Positions 12,101 to 24,182 of a DNA stretch of 64,000 bases are shown in pieces. The stretch covers positions 2,508,501 through 2,572,500 of the forward strand of contig JAZARR010000070.1 in the NCBI GenBank assembly GCA_037389465.1, in the 5' to 3' direction. The number at the start of each line of letters is the position of its first letter. Positions within the stretch are counted from its first letter, which is position 1. Origin of the DNA: Baylisascaris procyonis (taxonomy: Eukaryota; Nematoda; Chromadorea; Rhabditida; Ascarididae). Position numbers and translations under genes: made by a program. Below the pieces are notes generated by a model, which was not told the DNA's origin, ran no database searches, and worked only from the letters and a program-made list of their open reading frames with translations.

Positions 12101-15100
12101 CTCAAATTTCCCTCTTGTATTTATTGTGTTTCGGTGGCATTGTACAGAACGATATCGCTAATGACAAATTTCTTATTGAGCTCTTTGTTCATTTCATTTT
12201 ATCTTCGACACAATAGTGAGTCGACATTAAGAGTCATAGCAAATATGCCACTTTGCCGGCTGGGATTAATTCAGTCTGTGATGATTGTAATATCTGTTGC
12301 TTGCTAAATTCTATGCCGATATGTCGGGAAAATCTCCTTCTTAGATGCGATCGACATTTGACATTCAGATTGATTTGATGACAAACAGTAAAAGTTAGAG
12401 AAACTAATAAACGATTTTTGTCTGAAATTATGCGTTTATAAAATTTTACTGAATAATCTATAAATTTACCTGACTTCTTATTTTATTACTAATCCTTATT
12501 TAGCTTCTGCTAATGGAGTTCGTAATTCGACTAAATTCCCGAAATGAAATCACTCTTTGCAGCGAAGTTTTATTCTACGAAGGAGATTGTATCCTGAACA
12601 TCATAGATCGAACAATGAAGAAATCGGAACGCTAGCAGAGTTGTCATTAATAATGACTACATGAATGATTCGATTACGGTCGCCTCGCACGCAAAAGTCT
12701 CCGTATGAATATGTTTGTCTGTGTCTGTCTGGTAGTCCCAACTTTCGAACGACTGAGAATGATGCACATCTTGCGGCACTATCCTTTCTTTCCCGTTTTT
12801 ATTATTGATTTGCCAGCCTCGGAGGGAGTTACAGGCATTTAAAGGTGCTAGAAATTTGGCACGTATTTTGCCTCTTTGAAATTTTTTTTCACACCAATGG
12901 GGTTAAGAAAAACGAATCTTTTGCAGAAGATTTATGCGAGCGAACCAGCAAATCAAATATCAAGGCATTCTCTCGCATATTTTTCTTTCCAGTAGGAGAC
13001 TGATTAGTTAGGTGAGAGCAATACAACAATACAACACATATCGCGTCAAATCCTTTGACACTTTTCCTCCTCTGGGAAGCATTTTCTATTGTAGAGATGA
13101 GAGGAGAGAACGTGAAGAGGAAGCTTTTTATTGCTTATGAACCGGGTGCACGTTTTTTAGTGAGGAATACTTTAAGACATTGCAGTTTTGATTGCTCTAA
13201 CTTCAGTGCTTTAGCATTTCCAGTTTTATTGCCTCACAAGTGGAGCATGCCCTTAGGCATTCGATATGGCTAACAAGGCGTAACAACTGAATCTATTTAG
13301 TTTATTTTGTTGATTGCCTTGCTAATGATCTCAGATATGCATAAAATCGTAACTCTTCATAAACTGAGCTTTGTATATTCTGCTGGCAGTACTCTGATCA
13401 TGAATTTGAGAATAATTCACGCTTTTACTAGAATATAGTTGCAATCAATTCTTAAAAGGTTTCGCTCCTTTTTGTATAGATTTTAAACAAATCTCTTCAA
13501 TGTTTTAAAGTCGGCATCAATGGTATTTGAAAAGTGGCGTTATTTGTGATCGGCACTCTAATGTGCTAAGGTGATGTGCCAAGTGCTCATTAATGCTGTT
13601 CAATTGAGTGCCCAAAGTTCGATGCTTAAGCATCTGCACCTAAATTTTAAGCGTATCACGATACGTTTGTAAAAAGAAGCGATCGTAGAATTTGCTAAAA
13701 GAAACCACTTTCGATATTATCCCGCTGTCTTTGCTGTTGATGTCGACTATGGGTCCGAACACCTAGATGCTAGAGGTGAAATCAATGCCATAAAAACGTC
13801 TGCTTATTCACTTTATTTTTCAAAGTATTTTCGATGTTTCTCATTGTAGCAGGTAGCGTGACAATTTTCAAACGTTTGACGGTCATGTAATATGCTTCAA
13901 GCACTGCCTATATTTCTGCAAGAGGCTAGTGTTTGCTCACAAACAAATTTCGTTCAGGAACTCTAAGCATGGGAAGGGGAAGGGAGTGGAAGGGGCGCGA
14001 AGATCGTTCGAAGCCTCCGGCTGAAATGAACCTTGACTTTCTGCTGTCTCTGAAGTTCGGGGCCCAAATTACACCAGTTGCTGTGCTAGTTACTAAAAGC
14101 TTCATATCAGCCCGAATTCTTACACGTTTGGCTTTCTTGTGGAGGGATTTCTTTGTGAACAGATTTGCCTTAATTTTGTCACTAGGGTTTTCTGACCGCC
14201 AAAATTTCGATCTTTTCCAAAACCATCAACAAAATTTTGAGAAGGAAAGAAGGGTACCAAGTTTTTCGGCAACAATTACTCATTTTTGTCCTTTGTTGAT
14301 GAGGACAGCGAGAGCTCTTCTACAAAATGGCAATAATGAAATGCCGATAAAATGATCGACACTTCACAGATGCTACAACTGCTTTCTCTCGACGAAATGG
14401 ACTAAATTCAAATTCTTATGGTGGTAAATGAGTGTCTTAAATTTGAATTGTTACACAGAAACAGGCGACAATACTGCCGACATCCATTTGATAGCTCGAA
14501 CTTGAACATCAGTTCGTTCAGTGGACCTCGGCACACTTTTAGTGTGTTTTTAAATATCGGCCATAGCCTCAGATATAAATTTATTAATGATATGCGGTTT
14601 GGATGCATATATTTATAAACCAGAATGCGATAAAGTTAGCTCAAAAGTAAACACCATCTGTCCATTAATTCCGTTCAGCATGTTGAAGTGAGCGGATTAG
14701 TGAATATTGCTAAAGTAGACTATCAGCATCTTACACTAGTGTCTGAAGAATCACGGGAGACCTTTGAAGGGCATATCTTTTGGAAGAGTCTAACCAATGA
14801 TTTCAAGGATATCATTCAATATTCCGAAGCTTTACTGCTAGTATGGATGTTGATCTATTTAACTGATGAATTCGCTGTTGAATTTGAAAGTTTTAGTGAC
14901 GTTTCTTAACTGAGGAGAGCAATGAATTTTTTATTTATGATGGTGAAACCCTTAGTGTGAGAATTCCTGAAATACAGAAAATAATTCGCGCAGTAACTTC
15001 TGCTCGTTTTCTGTTAGCAACGTTCTCAACAACTGGGCGAAAATGTTTAGCTAACCTGTTGGGGCGATATGTGGTCGCATCATACACCGTTCAATTCACC

Positions 15101-18100
15101 GTTGAACGTCAAAGATTTTTTATGAATTTTCCATGTGGCTTTAATTTTATTTATTTGTGGTCATAGCTTTGTTGCCATTATGATAGGTTGATTATTAGCA
15201 ATTGTCAGAGCGTGAATTTATAACAGCGAAGCGAGAGGAATTTGAAATTCATCAGTGAATTTGAGAATCTAACGCTAGATGAATCTGATGTGAGAATGTA
15301 CAACCTATTCTTCATTGACTTTGAACTTCATTGATGAATCCATGAAATTCGCAAGTAAACCCTGTCAGCTAAATCCACTACTGGTAAGTTAAGCGGAAAT
15401 TATAGTTTTTCATTGTTTCGTTTTCCATTTCACCGATGAAGAGACCTACCAGCCAATTTTTCTAATGTCATGTTGAACTATTTTACGATGCTACAACAGT
15501 TTTAAAAATACTCATTTTTTTAAATCCGACTTCGTTTTTCTCAGAAGATGCTTGCGATCAGTACTTCTAAGTTTCAAATACCTCTAAGTTAAGAACTCAT
15601 ATGCTGATTGCAGAAAATAAAGAGACAAATATATAAAAAGTAATGTTTATGCTAGAAACTCAGTTCCACGATGCTTGAAAAAAAAATCTGTTGCATAGCT
15701 TAGAGGATTTGTAGAGCTCACGCTTCAGGGCAATTATTACTTGATGGGTCGGTCATCGAAAGTGGTGTGAAGGCATCGAGTGAGTATCACGTTGCGTGCT
15801 TAAAGCTGATCCATGGCCAATCGAAACAACACAGCAGCTGTGCCCTTTGCACACTCCACCCAAATGCTCTAACTCTCGCTTCGTTCTCTTGGGCCAGTAA
15901 CAAACTGTTTCGTTGCAACAATGTTCACATCAACTCGCCTCCATATAGTTGACCAGTTGTGATCTGCGACCGGAAATCACTTCAAGGTTTGTCACTTGAA
16001 TAAACTACTCAGCGTAATATTCATATTTTAAATATGTTTTAGGATGACAATCGGATAAATACTTTTTTCTATAATAGATGTAATCTTGCGATAAAATATT
16101 GAAATTTTCCTTGTCAGTTGGCTGAAAAAAAATGTGAAAAACAGATTTGCCTCACTACAAACTTCCGTTTTGAACAACATTATGCGGAATTAATATTGCC
16201 TCCTATAGAATGGCGATTTCATTTGCGATTCATCTTTAAATGCCGATAATTTCTCTTTTACTACTTCACCGACATCTCACCGACATCCACCGACATCATT
16301 CATTTGCACACTCAAATCGATGGTGTCATTTGTGTTGTATGGAATTTTCTCGAAATTTTTCTGTATCGCGAGAGGTATTAAGTTGAGGTGATTGAATTGT
16401 TGAGAACAAGACGAAATAATGAGTTGATATTTTGATGAGTAAATGCTTAATTGCTCGATAAAGAGGAAGTTTATGCTGAAATTAACATCAATTCAACCTT
16501 AAAAAGACATCTCTTAATTTCATTGTTACATTCGAACACTGTAATCTCTCTTTTCTGAGCAAATTTTCAGCTGCATTCTGTAAATGTTTGAGAGGTAATA
16601 TCTAAGAACATTTTCAAATCTTATTACTGTTAAGAATCAGAATATTATTAAAGGTTATTCAAAGTTAATAAGTAATATCCGTCACCATCTCCATCTAATT
16701 ATTGACTCTTTGTAATATTTTTGACGCCTTTGATAAATTCACTGGGTACGCCTTTTCAACTTTGCTGCTTTAGCTAAACATTTCATAAGCTTTCATTTAA
16801 GCTTTCATTTTTCCACATGATCGCCGGGAATTTTTGTAGTTTAACAGAATTGCAGTTTCATATGGATAAAATAGTCTGAAAGTTTTAATTTTATTCAACG
16901 TTAATGCTATGGGATATATGAGGGGAGAGAGGAGCAAAAACAGATTCGTGCTCTTCATGAATAGTTTCGTTGCAAAGTGCATCACCACATCAGTAAACTT
17001 TCAGTGATATTTTGAACTTAAATGAAATGCACTCCCGTCGATATTCATTTGTTGACAGGTAGAAAGGATATTTAAAAAGCACAGGTGGTTGCCACTCCAC
17101 TTTGTGGTATTCTTCATCGTAGTTAAATCGAAGCAGCTGTCTAATGGAGAGCTAATGAATGCACCTTTGAGCACATGTCAGACCATGTCCATCTAACTAG
17201 TCAATTCTTCTTGAATACTTTGAAGTCAGCACGTCTATAACGATAAAAATCAATCCTCGATAGGATTCGTTGAGGGGAATTTTACTCGTTGAAATCTGAG
17301 TGCATAGTTTATTTAAACGTATTATCGCACCCTTATTGGCAGTTTCTAACCATTTTTTTTGGCATATGAAACGATATTTTTTTATTCATTGCAGAACACA
17401 TGTTAACATATTGAGATATAACAGAGAACGTGGATAATTCTTCATTTATGACTGAAAGATGTTGGGATTTTCCCGCACGTTTGATCTATTGCGCGCAGCG
17501 GTGAAGATGTGGCGTAAATTTTAAAGATGGTTCATAAATAACGGAAACAATGCCGCATTCGCAAAAGAAATGCGTCAATCTTGTTGTGTGAATCAAACCT
17601 ATTCCATATTTCAAGAAATTTTTTCCTTCGTATATCTCAACATTAGAAAAAGAGTGTAGCAATGGTCATTGAACTCGTCTAGACGGTAAATTTTCCTCTC
17701 CTCGATTAAATTCTGTTGCAGTTACATTCAGTTTATGCTTAATTTTATTCATTTCCGTTGATTCTATAGCTAACGTTGCAAATTATCACATTATGACGTA
17801 TAATTTAGAGGGCGAATAAGGAATGAAAATCGCTTACCTTTATTGAATTTTAATATTTCTATATTTCTTTTCCTCTATAAGATATCGGTCACATCGTTGC
17901 CATTTTCAGATTTATGTGCAACTGATTGGCTCATTTAGATAGAAATATTTGTAAGAACGCACCTTAGGCAATGCGTCCTTAACGTTCTCTCATTTTATGA
18001 CTATTCTTTAAAGAAGTCACTTTGCAAAATTTCAGCTCTAAAACAGGGGCTATTTAAATAAGGCGCGGAAACGTTTCGCTGAATAAGAAAAAAAGATTTA

Positions 18101-18329
18101 CGCACAGTCGCTAAATAATTGATGAAGTGGGTGCTAGGATTAGCTCAGCACCCTTTCACAGGTCGTGTCACTTATTGTTTGGCCTACGTAAAGTTATGCG
18201 GAGAATTTAATCCCTGTATGATCGAAAACAAAAGCCCTAGTCATACTTGAGAGCAAAAGGAAAGGTTTCAGTGTCGGTACGAGGTGTACCCCCCATCAGA
18301 GGGGACGCCTTTTGCTACGGTACAATCGG
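9132..18329. other. Intergenic region between FAAH and the channel gene
   Basis: This 9.2 kb stretch holds the FAAH 3' UTR and presumably the channel promoter. I find no coding exon I can support. The longest open frame is 13933-14355 (140 aa), which has no recognisable domain and begins in a G-rich patch near 13968-13998. A frame at 9446-9715 has clustered cysteines but no known fold. Small tandem motifs occur: two TGATAGGCAG copies near 11252-11282 and three CACCGACATC-like copies near 16267-16298. Single-exon genes, small RNAs or distal first exons could be missed here. Confidence 0.5.
9380..9385 (+). terminator. Probable FAAH polyadenylation signal
   Basis: A canonical AATAAA lies 249 bases after the FAAH stop codon. 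A second AATAAA occurs near 9659. The choice between them needs transcript ends. Confidence 0.5.
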
Positions 18330-18432
18330 ATGACGCATTTGGTGCTCTTATTTTTTTGTATGGCCCTAATTATAGAAACGGGTGGCGCGAAGCACGATGA
18401 ACAAAGACTAAACGTTATCGCCTCAAGTCAAG
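18330..18432 (+). CDS. Channel exon 1: signal peptide
   Basis: Opens with MTHLVLLFFCMALII, a classical signal peptide core, followed by a polar stretch with HDEQRL, which resembles the N-terminal helix of Cys-loop receptors. It ends in phase 1 at CAAG|GTTTGT, and joining to 19086 forms a GAA codon and keeps frame. The distance from this helix to the first beta strand is shorter than usual in the family, so an additional small phase 1-1 exon may lie between 18433 and 19085. Confidence 0.75.
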
Positions 18433-21400
18433 GTTTGTTTCAATATTCTTCACATTCTATCGATTGTCTCACTAACATATTTCTATAGGAAAAGCATACT
18501 GGAATGCTGAATTCGCGATTTTTGCTTGAAATCGAAGTTTTTAAACAATTTTTAGCAGATATGATTGAAGTCTCAATTTTAACGAAATCTGCAAGTGCGA
18601 TCCTGCTTTACACTCATTCAACCTCTATCGACAGATAAATTTCGATGACAAAACAAAAAGCAATAGTAAAATTGAATGTATTTTTTTGCTGATATATGTT
18701 TCGTATCTAGATCAACCTCAAGTTTTTCGATGCTTTACATTCATCCAACCTCTAGATCAAGAAAAATCATATATTTGTAATTTTCAATTATTGCATCAGC
18801 AGTGTGAATTTACCAATTCCATCTCTCACCTTACGAATTCGAACCTAACTAGCACCTTTCATCACAACGATTAGAACTTTTTTCTTTGTGCAACTCAGAC
18901 GTTTCGCGATTTTCGTTCGATAGCAGCTGGTAGGAACAAAAAAAAAACGCACATTAGACGCTTGCGTAGCTGGAGGTGGCTGACGTCTTTGGAATGAAAG
19001 CCGCAATGGGTAGTTTTATTCTCACGTGGAACTATTCAATATTCAATGGGATCGTTCGCATCTTCTTATCCACATCTGCTTTTAGAAGCGGCCGTTGTCC
19101 GTATCGGCATGCTCATCAACTCCATCAACGACGTCAATTTTAAACAGTCGGTTCGTTGCTCACTTGCAATTCAACCATTTAATTGTATCGTCTTCGAGAT
19201 GAGTCCTCAATGCTCAAACATCTTTTCAAATGAATAGAATTATTGAATGTTTGCTTTTATTCGTTGAAACTTGTATAGCTAAGTCGTTCACGATGAAAAT
19301 GCTGGAATATTTGAAAAAGATATTTGCTTTTGATCGATCATCTATATTTTGCCATCACCATCCGTGAAAGCGATCTTCTATAGGTATAATCTGTTCTTTC
19401 TATCCATGTCGCAAATTGCGACCATTTGTGCCGTGTAACGAATCTCACCAAAGTAACGAAGTTCGTTTATTATGAGCAACAACAACCACAAAATGATAAG
19501 TAAGCACACATTGATTAGTAAGCAAGGCAACAGCCTATTTATATCTTTGGCCACAACCCCTAAGACTGATCATAATCCACATGGAGGGAGATCAACATCA
19601 AGATCAGCACAGGTATGAGCAAAACAACTTGTTACACTAAATGAGGGTAACTCGAGATCCCAAAAAAACTCATTTGATCATAATAGATAATTCTAATACA
19701 AATGGAATAAAATCATTACTCATTTCTTTTCCGTTCACATCTTGCTGATCATAACTATGTATGCTTCAGCATTGATTTAGTAATAGCAACTCCTTTGGAT
19801 AACACTTTGTTTCACTCAAATACCAAAAATTTGCTTAGCCGATAATTAGTATCATAACTAAGTTTATTTTTGAAAAAACTTGCTTGCATTGCTGAGTGAT
19901 ATAAATGAAAATCAATTGCAGACGTTCAAAGCAACGCTTACGCTAACCATCGTTCTCGAGAAATCAAAGAGGCCGATTGGTGGGGCGATCGTTCGATACG
20001 ATCAATATCAATATCCCTTCGCCGATCTAGTCATTTTGAGTAAATATGCTACTCCTCTCGATGGATATCGTCTCATCACAACGGCTAACGATGGAACAAG
20101 TACATCTCAAACAAGGCTCTCATCTCTTCGAGCTTCTCTTCTTTTTTCTCTTTTTAAGTTCTTTCTAGCGATATCACTTTAATAATCAGCAAATCAACTT
20201 ACCACAAATGATTATCACTATCATCCATTAAAATAATGGCATCTTTTGCACCCTTCGAATAGTAATCGCAGATATGGACGCCCACATGAGTTTATGTGCT
20301 TCGCATAGATTAAAGCCGAATAACATTAGAGTTATTGCTCTCACAAAATTACTTCTCAATAACGGCATTTTCTTTCAGATATAACACAGAAATCTTTTGT
20401 CCATTCCAACTCAAATATTATCCTTTTGATACCCACAACTGCGAAATTATTGTATTCGCAGGTTTGTTTGCATTATATTTGCAACTTTTTTTGATGCAGG
20501 AGAAATTATTGCAGGATAGTCTCTTTCCATATTGTAATCTAATAAACCTCCAATATTGATCTATAAACAACTAAAACTCTCTCTCTCGATCAATCCCCTC
20601 CGCCTCAATTCATCTCACTGTCCTCGGAAACTTTTGACGCAGAATTTACTCTAGTTTTCTTTTGTCTTCCATTAGAAAAATTATCACATTACAATTAATG
20701 TTCTGGTAAATGTATGATTGGAATCTCAAAAAATATCAGGGGTTTATCGTTTCCATATATTATTAAATATGTATAATATATTATATTAGGCTGTATTCTA
20801 AGATATTCACAATGCACTTTGTTGTTTTGCAAAGTTATCATATCCTTAGCGTGTATTGAAGCGTGCTACTATATGAGACTAAACTAGTAGAAAACTATGC
20901 GATTTTGCAGAAGTTGAGATGGAGCCTACAAAAATTAACGTTTTTGTTGTAATAATCATTAGCTTGGTAATAAGAACTTATGCACTGCAAATGAAATGAA
21001 TGGAAACCAAATAGGCTAAAAAATAAAGAGAATCTTTGCACACTCCAAAAAGCAAGAAGTGTTTCAGCAAAAAAACAATCTTACGCCTAATTTCATAACA
21101 ATATACGTCAATAGCATTTCAGTTTTTTCGCGTCTCATTGAATATGTTTTCAAAATTTCGACTGCAGCTCTAGAATCCTTGAAATTTCATGTATTCATTT
21201 ATGTAGTTACTAGAGATCGGATTGTTGTGTCATAGATATAACTCTCAGCACGTCACCCTATAAGGCAGCTATCGCTATCGTGGATCGACTCGAAAGGAGC
21301 GCGTCTGGGTGCGAATGTATCGCCCCCCAATGTTCACATTTCAACGCTCACTAGTGAACTGTGCGAGTTTGATTCTACGTATGCACTGACGGAGTTCAAC

Positions 21401-22392
21401 GCTGCCACAGGTTTGTCTACGTTTAGAGTGGTATTTCTTTCGTATAGCCATAAGCTAAGCCAAATCTACTGAAGAGTTTCTAACTTGATGGAGCCAAATT
21501 TGCTAGTTCATAGTAAATTGAAGAGGGGTTGAGATCAGAGCAAACCTCAATACACAGTAATCATATCTTCATAAAATGGGATTTCTTTTTAAACTAGTAA
21601 GAAGCAATAACCAATAAGAAGAGAAACGAAAACCATTTGGAAAAGGTGAAGGGGAAAGGAGCAAATAGCGAAAAATACATAACTGTATCGAGAAGGGACA
21701 TTGGCCATTTCTTACTCAAAAAGAACGCCCACTAAAACCAAGAGGCAATGAAATGACTAAATGGTCATCGATTACTGTAGTATTTTGATCAGCAAAATTA
21801 CAGCTCGATTCGGCTGTGTGCGTGCAAGGCTGCTTATGTCACGTCCACTTTACATTCCGCTGATTTGCTTCTTCCTGCCTTCGGGGCTTGCCGTTCTTGT
21901 TTCATGGCTAGTTGCATATGTGGATCGAAATCGTATACAGACGCGTCTAACACTTCTCATTTTCTCTTCGTTTATTGTCTTGTTTATTGTGAGTTCTTCA
22001 TGTTGTCTTTCGATTAGAAAATTATTTATTACCTGCATTTTATTGCAATTCCCTTAGATCCGCTGTTTTGCTTTTCAATCTCTCATATTCTCTAGTTTTA
22101 TATATTTTATCTTTAGCCGTAGATTGGTCGTGGACGACGGATTATATTGAGCGTACAAATTGCTGAAATAAGTCAAACAATAATGCACCAAATCATCCTT
22201 TCCAGCTGATTCGTTATACTTCAGCTTACCAAAATATAAAACAAATAACACCATAATTTCATCATTTCTTCTTTGAACGTTGGTAATGGTCTAAATACTT
22301 AGGCGAACAAAGATCATTTTATAAAAAAATGCATCCTGGCGGAATATCGTTTAAATTAATTAATTAATTAATTAATTAATTAAACAAACAAA

Positions 22393-22423
<31 letters not shown>

Positions 22424-22425
22424 AT

Positions 22426-22489
<64 letters not shown>

Positions 22490-23859
22490 TAACGTTACGC
22501 GATTGAGCGGTAGAATTTCTTTTTGTTATTGTGCCTTAAGCGAAGTACTTTTTTTCAGATTTACTATGCACATACCGATATTCCACATTTGGTTTATCTA
22601 ACAGCGGGAGATATATGGATTATTATTTGTTTTATTTTCATTTTTTTAGCATTTATTGAGGTAAAATTATGCTAATATATTGTGTTCGAAATTCTCATTG
22701 ATTTTAATTTGTCTAAATGTAATATGAGTTAATTCTTTAGATTTAATACTCGAAAAAAATTTTAACCTTTTTTAATTTCACCGCTGGCGTGGTCTTAAAG
22801 ATTTTCAGTAATATTTAAAGAGAGTAGATGATTCGAGTAGCAGTTTTTATCCGACTCATGTCAAAATCAACATACTACTGCATCAAAAATGCGCACCAAT
22901 TCCTCATATGCCATTTCTTCTGGATAGTCTCCATGAGGAATGAGCACAAACTGCAGAAGTAGCAGAAACTAATCCCAGCTGCTCAGTGCCCTCATCTAAG
23001 CGGGTTCGATTCGCGAACCATCCGGCTACTTGAGTGCGCATAAATCCCTCCTTAAGGCCTTTTAACAGAAGGAAACAAAAAAACAACCTGAAGTTAATAA
23101 AGCTACTTTTAGCTGCTTTTCATGCATATTCTGATGAATCTTTCACGAAAGCATTTGATGTTAGCAAACAAGGATAGTTATATTCGAGCGGAGAGTCGCT
23201 ATAGGCGCGAGAAACATGCCCTAAGGGAGGCATGTTCAAGTAGTGCGCGACCTCCTCCGGCCAACGGTCGCGTTTTCGAAAAGAAACACGTCGAAGTGGT
23301 TAGTGCTGAATCGTTTCATTTCATCTCATAATACTGTTTACATTTTGGACTAAAGCTCATTTTCTATAGAAATTAGATGCGTTACGTTTTCTGTGCATCA
23401 TTTCCTCCCAATAACAGATAACTGTTTAGAAATTGAAGAATTTGAGTACACTGATATGCTTAAGTGATTCATCTGTAAGTGAAAAGAAGCGCAAAAGTGG
23501 AATAAACGACTTTTAACTGAAATAATTTTTACATTCATCGATTTTTACAGAATTATCGGTGAATGTTACTATTCTAAGACAATTATTCACACATTTGCAT
23601 TCAGAATTCATGATAATTATAAAAATAGAGACCAAGCAAATAATAATGCGTGATAATAACTCAAAAACAGCATTTTGAGAGTTTACCAATCACATCTTCC
23701 ACATCAAATAGCGAAGCAATCGTACATGACTATTTCCGGCGCTGGTCGGATTACTATTCGGTGATGGCGGCGCGACTCGATCTCGGTGCAAGGATTATCT
23801 TGCCCATTACTTTCATAATTGTTGCTCTACTCTACTTTTTATTCTATATAATTTTATGA
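18330..23859 (+). CDS. Divergent Cys-loop ligand-gated ion channel subunit, about 400 aa
   Basis: Subunit of a pentameric Cys-loop receptor in the plasma membrane; nematodes carry many such channels gated by acetylcholine, amines, GABA or glutamate. Exons: 18330-18432, 19086-19150, 19922-20099, 20390-20461, 21249-21410, 21804-21988, 22559-22660, 23152-23298 (or start 23173), 23671-23859. All junctions keep phase. Order: signal peptide (residues 1 to about 18), beta-strand motif INSINDVNFKQS, Cys-loop C119 to C133 with 13 residues between and the YPFD motif, M1 about 210-233, M2 about 241-257, M3 about 269-288, basic cytoplasmic loop, M4 about 378-400 at the extreme C-terminus. No vicinal CysCys pair is seen, so it is not an ordinary alpha-type acetylcholine subunit. 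The Trp-x-Asp motif of loop D is not recognisable, and the M1-M2 link lacks the Pro-Ala-Arg of anion channels. A short exon could be missing between exons 1 and 2. Ligand and ion selectivity are unknown. Confidence 0.92.
19410..19760 (+). repeat. Dispersed repeat, copy A (channel intron 2)
   Basis: By eye this aligns collinearly with 32650-32990. Shared blocks include CAACA/GCAACC near the left, CTATTTAT, CCCCTAAG, GGAGATCAAC, ACAACTTGTTA and AACTCATTTGA. Identity appears to be roughly 65-75% with one indel of about 15 bases, so the copies are old. No long open frame or clear terminal inverted repeat is seen, which suggests a non-autonomous mobile element or its remains. Confidence 0.6.
20390..20461 (+). 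CDS. Channel exon 4: Cys-loop
   Basis: Contains FCPFQLKYYPFDTHNCE: two cysteines with exactly 13 residues between them and the central Pro-Phe-Asp that defines the superfamily. The alternative acceptor at 20379 would add RYNTE but breaks phase with the exon ending at 20099; that version would need another upstream exon. The donor at GCAG|GTTTGT joins cleanly in phase 1 to 21249. Confidence 0.85.
21804..21988 (+). CDS. Channel exon 6: M1 and M2 helices
   Basis: Codes for residues 194-255. M1 includes RPLYIPLICFFLPSGLAVLV, with the conserved proline pattern. The pore-lining M2 reads RIQTRLTLLIFSSFIVLF, which is unusually rich in bulky aliphatic and aromatic residues for a pore helix and lacks the usual Thr/Ser-Leu-Thr rings. 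The exon ends in phase 0 at ATT|GTGAGT. Confidence 0.9.
22355..22487. repeat. Compound microsatellite in channel intron 6
   Basis: Three adjoining simple repeats: (TTAA)n at about 22355-22383, (AAAT)n at about 22388-22424, and (TA)n at about 22432-22487. It lies in the intron between the M2 and M3 exons and has no coding content. Confidence 0.95.
22559..22660 (+). CDS. Channel exon 7: M2-M3 loop and M3 helix
   Basis: Codes for residues 256-289, with YLTAGDIWIII at the start of M3, matching the family pattern K/T-A-x-D-x-W, and an acidic residue at the end. Acceptor TTTTTCAG at 22551-22558, phase 0 on both sides. Confidence 0.9.
23671..23859 (+). CDS. Channel last exon: M4 helix and stop
   Basis: Codes for the end of the intracellular loop (HDYFRRWSDYY) and M4, beginning at ARIILPITFIIVALL, which fits the family pattern Arg-x-x-x-Pro-x-x-Phe. 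The TGA at 23857-23859 follows the helix directly, as is common in these receptors. Confidence 0.9.
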   Translation, partial: HFESLPITSSTSNSEAIVHDYFRRWSDYYSVMAARLDLGARIILPITFIIVALLYFLFYIIL

Positions 23860-23878
23860 AGTTTTATTGAATGCGATC

Positions 23879-24182
23879 ATTAAAATACGTTGAATTTATA
23901 TGAATGTGATGTCATAAATACCCGGTGAAAGTTGTTAGAATTTGTTTTCTTGCGTTAACATAATCAACATCCGCTGCATCCTTTATACCAATAAGAGGGA
24001 TTTATTCAACAAGAGCTTTGCTTATTAATCCTTAAGATTTTTCACTTTTATGATATACCTGTTGTTGTCTATAATCACTAACAAAAAATTCCCTCGAGCT
24101 TATTATCGGTCATCAAAAGTTTTACTTTGTTCTACTATAGGTACAAGACAATTGCCATTATTAAGAAATGCTTTAAAATAAA
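23879..24182 (+). terminator. Candidate polyadenylation signals of the channel gene
   Basis: ATTAAA lies at 23879-23884, only 20 bases after the stop, and AATAAA at 24177-24182. Either could be used; the second would give a 3' UTR of about 330 bases. Confidence 0.35.

Noticed and set aside
13933..14355. 140-codon ORF in the FAAH-channel spacer
   Set aside because: Low-complexity start in a G-rich patch, no domain, no splice context; treated as chance.
23004..23020. GGTTCGATTCGCGAACC, which resembles a tRNA T-arm
   Set aside because: It is a short inverted repeat, and no acceptor stem, D-arm or anticodon arm can be placed around it; it lies in a channel intron.
22904..23086. 60-codon minus-strand ORF as a transposon fragment
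   Set aside because: It lies inside a channel intron, is short, and has no match in the window to mark it as a repeat.
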